From Pampus argenteus (Eukaryota; Chordata; Actinopteri; Scombriformes; Stromateidae): DNA of 64,000 bases. Location: contig CM072863.1 in assembly GCA_036937835.1 (NCBI GenBank), forward strand, positions 15,178,001 through 15,242,000, in the 5' to 3' direction. Positions 58,561-64,000 of the stretch are shown here, piece by piece. The position numbers were made by a program, and so were the translations under genes. A model generated the notes under the pieces. It saw only the letters and a list, made by a program, of their open reading frames with translations. It made no database searches and had not been told where the DNA came from. Numbering within the stretch: the stretch's first letter is position 1; each line of letters starts with the position of its first letter.

Positions 58561-60515
58561 TCAAGGTCTCAGCATGATCTTAAGTGAAGCTCATACTGTT
58601 TAATTGTTGTTGCTTTTTGAGGTTGTAGTTTGTAGAGTTAGGTTGTATTGTATTGTGTTTACCTCAATAATGTTGCTGTCAATAAGGATGAATTGTACTT
58701 TCCTCTTTTTAAGTGGCAAAAACACCATGCTGTATACATCTTTGTAGTTTCTTCCATTTTAGGCCAAAAGTTCATTAGGTTTCAAAATGTGCTCTTCAGC
58801 AGCACTTTTATTACCTGTATTACCTCTGCAGTAGTAAAGATAGTATCTATGTCCAAACTCAAATGTGTTATCACAGGCAATAGTGAGCCTTTTGCCAGAG
58901 AAGCCGACTGGAACATGGGTTAGAAATAGCTGGGTTGGTGGTATTACATGGGGGTGCACGTTGTATGGTGGGTAGGCCATTCATCAGGGAGACTGCAGAT
59001 CCCAAAGGCTGTCTCTTCAAGTGCACTGCCTGGCCCCACTGCTGCACGCACCTTTTCCTTGTTCTCATTATAAACAGAAATGCATGCACATTCAAAGAGA
59101 ACAATGTACATAATACAGACATGTACAAAATAATAGAAAATGACCTCAGGGTTAAGGAAACAAATCCATAAAAAAATGACTTGCATATGTAGCCATCTTT
59201 ATGCCTTCTTCAAATAAAAGATCAGTTTTCAAAGCAACTGAGGACCAATACAATTGTCAAGTATGTGCTAGCCACTTGAACTTTTGGACCACTGGATGAC
59301 AAGTTGAAGCCAACAGTCAAGAGAAAATCATGGCTAAAACTCACACAGCTGTAAGCACATAAAAAGACAGAAAAGGATTATAAGCTTCACAAAATGTACT
59401 TTTGATAGAACGGCTGTTTGCAAGCTTCTTCACCAAAGCTAAAGAGACATAATTCTTTCTAAAGAGCTCAAAAATAACCAGTGAAAAAAGTAATCAAGTT
59501 TGAAAACGAATAGATATCTTCAATCCACAGTGTAAACTTCCCGCTGTTAAACACCACTGTTGGCTCTGTTCCCCCATTTATTTTCTCATGTTTCAACATT
59601 AAGACACCCCTGTACACAAACGCATATCAATACATATAGTTCAGGAATTGCATGACAGATTTTGACACGCAGTCAAAGTGTGAAAGGTGCAGCGCTGAAC
59701 TGTTGCTGAAGGCGAACACCATAATACTGTGTACGGTTAGGTGTTTTATTTATTATTTTGTGCACCTCCTTTACACGCACACGCACACAATCCATCTCCG
59801 TTCGTCCCTTTGGGGCCACTTACAGTTAGCCAAGGCTGGAATGTAAGCATGTATACATCTATGTTGATCTGTGTATGACGCTGACCTGCTTCTTTGGAGT
59901 TGTACTCTATCTAATGTATATGCATGATATTTGATTGATGGTTTGATTTTCTACTTTATCTCCGTACTCCTTTTTTTCCTTTTGAGAAAGAAACATCACT
60001 GCATAAATATGTCCTTGAATAATTTAACTCTGCTGTCAACATTCATAAGTTAAATATTGGTGGTTGTCGTCATAAATAGCAGACCTGAACCTTAATGCTT
60101 TAAAGACTAATTTATAGAATGTGAGAGATGCATTTATAGCTGCATTATTTAGCTTTCTTCCTAGCAATTCTTTTCTTAGAAATATGGCCGTCATCATTCT
60201 GCCTTGTGCTCCCTTAACGCTGCATTTAAATGTGGCTGATTTTTTGCTGCTTACATGTGCACTGAACCAAACCAGTGGCCGTGAAACATTTCAATAATCT
60301 TACAAAGTGAATCTTCCAACATTTGCATATCATAGGAGAGAGTCTATATTGTCAAACCAGACTTAAGAAAAGGATAGAGTAGTACACAATGTCTATGTTT
60401 GTGCATTAGCTTGGATATAAGATAAGGGAGGAGCAGGTTATTATCCAGTCATCAAGCACTCACAATGGGAGCTTCATTTCTATGAAGCATCTTTGATATC
60501 TGTACACGATCCTAT

Positions 60516-60517
<2 letters not shown>

Positions 60518-60559
<42 letters not shown>

Positions 60560-60565
60560 TAAAAA
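60518..60565. repeat. (AT)n and (AAAT)n compound microsatellite
   Basis: About sixteen AT units followed by AAAT units. Confidence 0.95.
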
Positions 60566-61481
60566 ACAACACACATCTGGCTGTCCAGTGGCATGCAGGA
60601 AAGACGGAAAGACAGAGACGAAAGAGCTCATGAATATCTACTTTATTAAAAGATTATGCATTAATCCATTATTCATCAGATGAATTATTAAAATGAAGTG
60701 ATCTATGTTCTTCATTGTATAGTTCCTAAACCCTCACAATTGAAGGTGTGCTCTCTATGTCAGTTTTACCTGCTGGAGAGCAGGGATGGTGAAAGGATGA
60801 GTCTGTGCACTGACAACAAGGAATTATGTGTGGCATAATTGAACTCATACTGATATGTCACTTTGTGTAAGAAAATGTCTTTTATATGTGTGAGAGAAAT
60901 TTCAGATTTGCATTTGTTGTTATTGCTAAGGGAATAATTTTCTATTGGACACTAAAAATGAACATATTTAGTTTTATACAGATTTTGCACATTTCCATTG
61001 TTTTTTCCCCCAGGTATGTGTCTCAGATCTGCCTTTCATATTCATGCATTGTTCACTGATCTGACAACTCATCAATACTTTACTTGCACACTATAGCCAT
61101 TCCTTTTACTATTTTGCTTGATTTTAACAATGTGTGGCTTTAGGTGCCATGTTCTTCTGGCTTAAACATAGAGCACTGTTCTAGTCCCTGCACCTTTTCA
61201 TGCCATGGCAGGTGTGTCTTTTTTAAACACTGTAGCAATTAATAATAAATCAACATCATTAGAATAGGGGATCCTACCAACCTAGCTACAACTGCACCAC
61301 AAAATTAATCAAAATCACAACCATGTCTCTTAGAAATAACGCTCATATGCCACTAAATTGCAACAACTATCTTTTTTTCCCTTCTGGCACTGCACATATA
61401 TGCCTTCAAATGATTAAAGGTGGTAGATTTACCACTTGAAAGTCTGTATGTTACTGTGTTTAACTTTTTTTTCCAATGTAG

Positions 61482-61520
61482 GCATACATACAAAGAAGGC
61501 ATTTATTAAATCTGAAAGCT
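61482..61520 (+). CDS. Possible 39-bp microexon with tandem donors
   Basis: A T-rich run ending TTTTCCAATGTAG precedes 39 bases and a consensus donor GTAAGT. A second donor, GGTGAGTAT, lies about 12 bases further on. Two frames are open: AYIQRRHLLNLKA in phase 0 and IHTKKAFIKSES in phase 1. The signals are good, but microexons this short are easily matched by chance and no neighbouring exon supports it. Confidence 0.18.
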
Positions 61521-63077
61521 GTAAGTACAAAGGGTGAGTATCATTAGAAAAGAAACAATAGTAAATGTTCTGCACGTAAGTAATTATTGCATAGCATGTG
61601 GCACATGAAGTAGATGGATAGCAATGTTATAGGCTACTGACATTTTACTTCTGCAGAGAGTTGAGCTTCACAACTTCTTATGTCAGAACTCCTATTAAAA
61701 CAGTTTCTCAAAGAGGAGGATGTTGATGATACAAATGTTGATATATATCATTAATGTCCACCCACATCCAGACAGATGGCATCCTACAGACAGCCGTGTG
61801 TCCCAACACCATCAACAACATATTTGCTAAAATTCTGTTTATATCGTGTGCCGTCTGTATATTTTTTGAAAAGGATATAACCTGAGCTGACAGACAGCCT
61901 ATGTAATTGTTTCTTCAATGAAGTTTGTGGTCATATATATAAAACTAAATCATTAGAACAATACTCATAAGGTAATGACACTCGTGAGAACTACTGTGCT
62001 GTCCAATGTTAGAAAAACAATGAGTATTTGTTTTTAGAAGATGCGTCATAATTTACAGACAAAATAACAACAACACACATACCAACTAGTGTTGGGAGTT
62101 GCATTACAATAGCCATACTACTATTTGCATAATCAATATAATATAAACGTTTTTTTTTTTTTACTTAAAATCAGTTCATAGGTACATAACATATATACAT
62201 AATATTCACATAATTAAATATATAATGTGAATTCAGGTCATGATTCCTTTTACTATAAAGATAATTTCATATGCTTCTGATGTTGTCAAGTATTACTATT
62301 ACATAGGATGAAATAGGGAAACATTTACTGACACAGAACATGATTCTGTTTTTCACATGGACAGCATGTATGAGGAGTTGCCTCATACATGTAAACACTA
62401 AACGACATAACAATGGTTATGTTTTTTTAAAAACTGTAACCCAACAAGACACTCACGGTTGGAAATGGAAAGTGAGTGGTCTCCTGCAGCTAATTCCACA
62501 TTTAACAGCTAGCCATCTGTCGAAACTGCGTCACTTTCCCTGGTCATAATTGCTACAGCCGCTGGATGGCTTAAACATAACTATAGGTTGTTTTTGTCGG
62601 CTGAATTTCAGATCTATATTGTCATTTTACTTGTGAGGATGGAATATTTTTTAGATATTATATAAACCTTATCAAAATTGTCTTACTTAGGTTTTATAAT
62701 TGCCTATTTCCACAGGCCTGTTACTACGCTGACATTAATGATCCTTATTAGAAGCATGTAGACTCTGTGTTTATAAATGTCAGTGAACTCATTTCATCAC
62801 TACAAATTGTGCTTCAAGTAGAAATATAAGCGTACTCCGAACTGTGTTCACGACACTGCTCTCTCATTTGCTTTTACTGCATTTATGCGGATGACCTCTC
62901 TTTGTCTTCCCCTCTGCTCCTCTCTCACTGTCCCACACCACTCTGAATATTTCAAAGTAACTTGAAAAAAGCTGCTGGTTGGATCATATTTCCATCGTCA
63001 CTTTTATTTTTCTGCTATTTGTTCTCAGATGGTGCTTCCTCTTTCATCAACTGACACGCTTTTTGTGCATCAAAATG

Positions 63078-63105
63078 GTGTGTGTGTGTGTGTGTGTGTG
63101 TGTGT
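63078..63105. repeat. (GT)n microsatellite
   Basis: About fourteen GT units. Confidence 0.95.
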
Positions 63106-64000
63106 ACATTGCAAGTGTCAGACTTATCCTTAATGTAATCCCAAAGCCAGTCTCCCTGCCAAATTGTGCTTTTCTTCTTGTTTCCTTTTCACATTGTAAT
63201 CCAAGGTAGTATTCAGGTATAATTACCACAGGATCTCAAATGACTATTGCAGGACAGATGTCAAAGCGAGTCAAGGGCCTAAATTGGCCATCAAATGAAA
63301 TATGTTGTATGTGATTATATTTACAGAAGCACATCACAACTTCTCTGTGTGCACTTGTGATGTGTGATATGTGTCTTTCTTCTCTCTAAATAAAATAGGT
63401 TAGTAAGAGAATTCAGTGTTGTACATGATGTGATATCAGGCTGCTCTCGACTGTCTCTGCTGATTCTCATAAATGTCTTTTCACTGAATTCAGGATGGTC
63501 TTTCTCTCTGTCTCCCTTCTCTTCCTCCCCTGATTCACTCACACCTCCTAAATATTTTACCAAATGGCCTTGAGGGTTTTTTTTTTTCTTTGCATCCCAC
63601 TTTTATTATGTATCCTTTTAATCTCTTAGACATTTGTCCGTCTCAGAGATGGAGCCTCATCGCTCATATAGCACTTTTATTATGGTTTCTTCTATAGAAA
63701 TTTGAAGTGGACTTGTAAGTGCTGTTAGCATTTTTATAAATTATTCTGAAGGCACAAGTTTTTTGTTTGTAGAAAATTTTGACAACTTGCAGTTGCAGTG
63801 TATGTGTTACTAATAGTCCATTTATACTATAACACTGCGCAATACGTTAAATATCTTGCTTGCTCATTATAATATAAATTACAGTCCTGGATAAAAGATA
63901 CATTTTCAGACTGCTGAGGTAATCAGTTTGCATTATTACATCAGCCATTTTGCTCTCTCTATATCAGACACACATTGAGGCCGTGAACCTGTTGTGACAA

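Larger units (their letters stand above)
58561..64000. other. Noncoding interval
   Basis: No supported host gene. It contains an (AT)n/(AAAT)n tract (60518-60565), a possible microexon (61482-61520), an 11-to-12-base T-run near 62151, a (GT)n tract (63078-63105) and T-runs near 63578. The longest frames (about 60-90 codons) have no recognisable domain. Confidence 0.55.

Noticed and set aside
61008..61025. Acceptor-like TTTTTTCCCCCAG
   Set aside because: Followed at once by GTATGTG, leaving no exon.
1..64000. CRISPR arrays, operons, bacterial terminators or phage genes
   Set aside because: No spaced direct-repeat array, ribosome-binding pattern or prokaryotic gene was seen; the sequence is vertebrate.

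Overview
This window is a stretch of vertebrate nuclear DNA, most probably from a teleost fish. It is AT-rich, dense in microsatellites, and has no long intact reading frame and no bacterial-type gene organisation. The fish assignment rests on the transposon spectrum: a Tc1-like element, a pogo-like element, several hAT families, a Penelope-like element with a GIY-YIG end, an L2/Rex-like LINE, and short interspersed repeats typical of fish genomes. No complete host gene is visible. The window is either intergenic (a gene desert) or the interior of very large introns.

Layout: 1-21 kb is unique-looking noncoding DNA with microsatellites, two hairpins (4915-4960 and 6972-7054), two CTCF-like sites and a few possible exons (5844-5977 on +, 7407-7457 on -). 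At 21336-21670 there is a complete short hAT-type MITE with matching terminal inverted repeats and a near-perfect 8-bp target duplication. At 24.5-24.9 kb a hAT remnant keeps only the C-terminal dimerisation part of its transposase. From 25 to 35 kb the DNA is noncoding, with fragments of fish repeats and one possible 66-bp exon (31490-31555). At 35.0-36.5 kb a hAT transposase pseudogene keeps the BED finger and core but lacks the C-terminus. At 39.5-41.2 kb lie a hAT 5' end, a short fish repeat and a minus-strand Penelope-like fragment bracketed by diverged direct repeats. 41-53 kb is noncoding, with an RFX X-box-like palindrome and several homeodomain-site-rich islands resembling conserved noncoding elements.

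The densest region is 53.2-58.6 kb, where a deleted Tc1 element, a 2.05-kb pogo-like element and a 5'-truncated LINE follow one another on the same strand. The pogo element has clear ends, but its interior has been rearranged. Two transposase segments are each present twice, and a piece of an unrelated, probably hAT-type, element lies between the second copies. 58.6-64 kb is again noncoding, with microsatellites and one possible microexon.

Nothing here forms an operon or pathway. All recognised coding sequence is decayed transposon protein. The exon candidates depend only on splice-site quality and open frame, they lie on both strands, and they cannot all belong to one gene. No new functional system is demonstrated. 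The most informative points are the pogo/hAT chimera, the Penelope fragment with flanking repeats, the MITE and the regulatory-looking islands.
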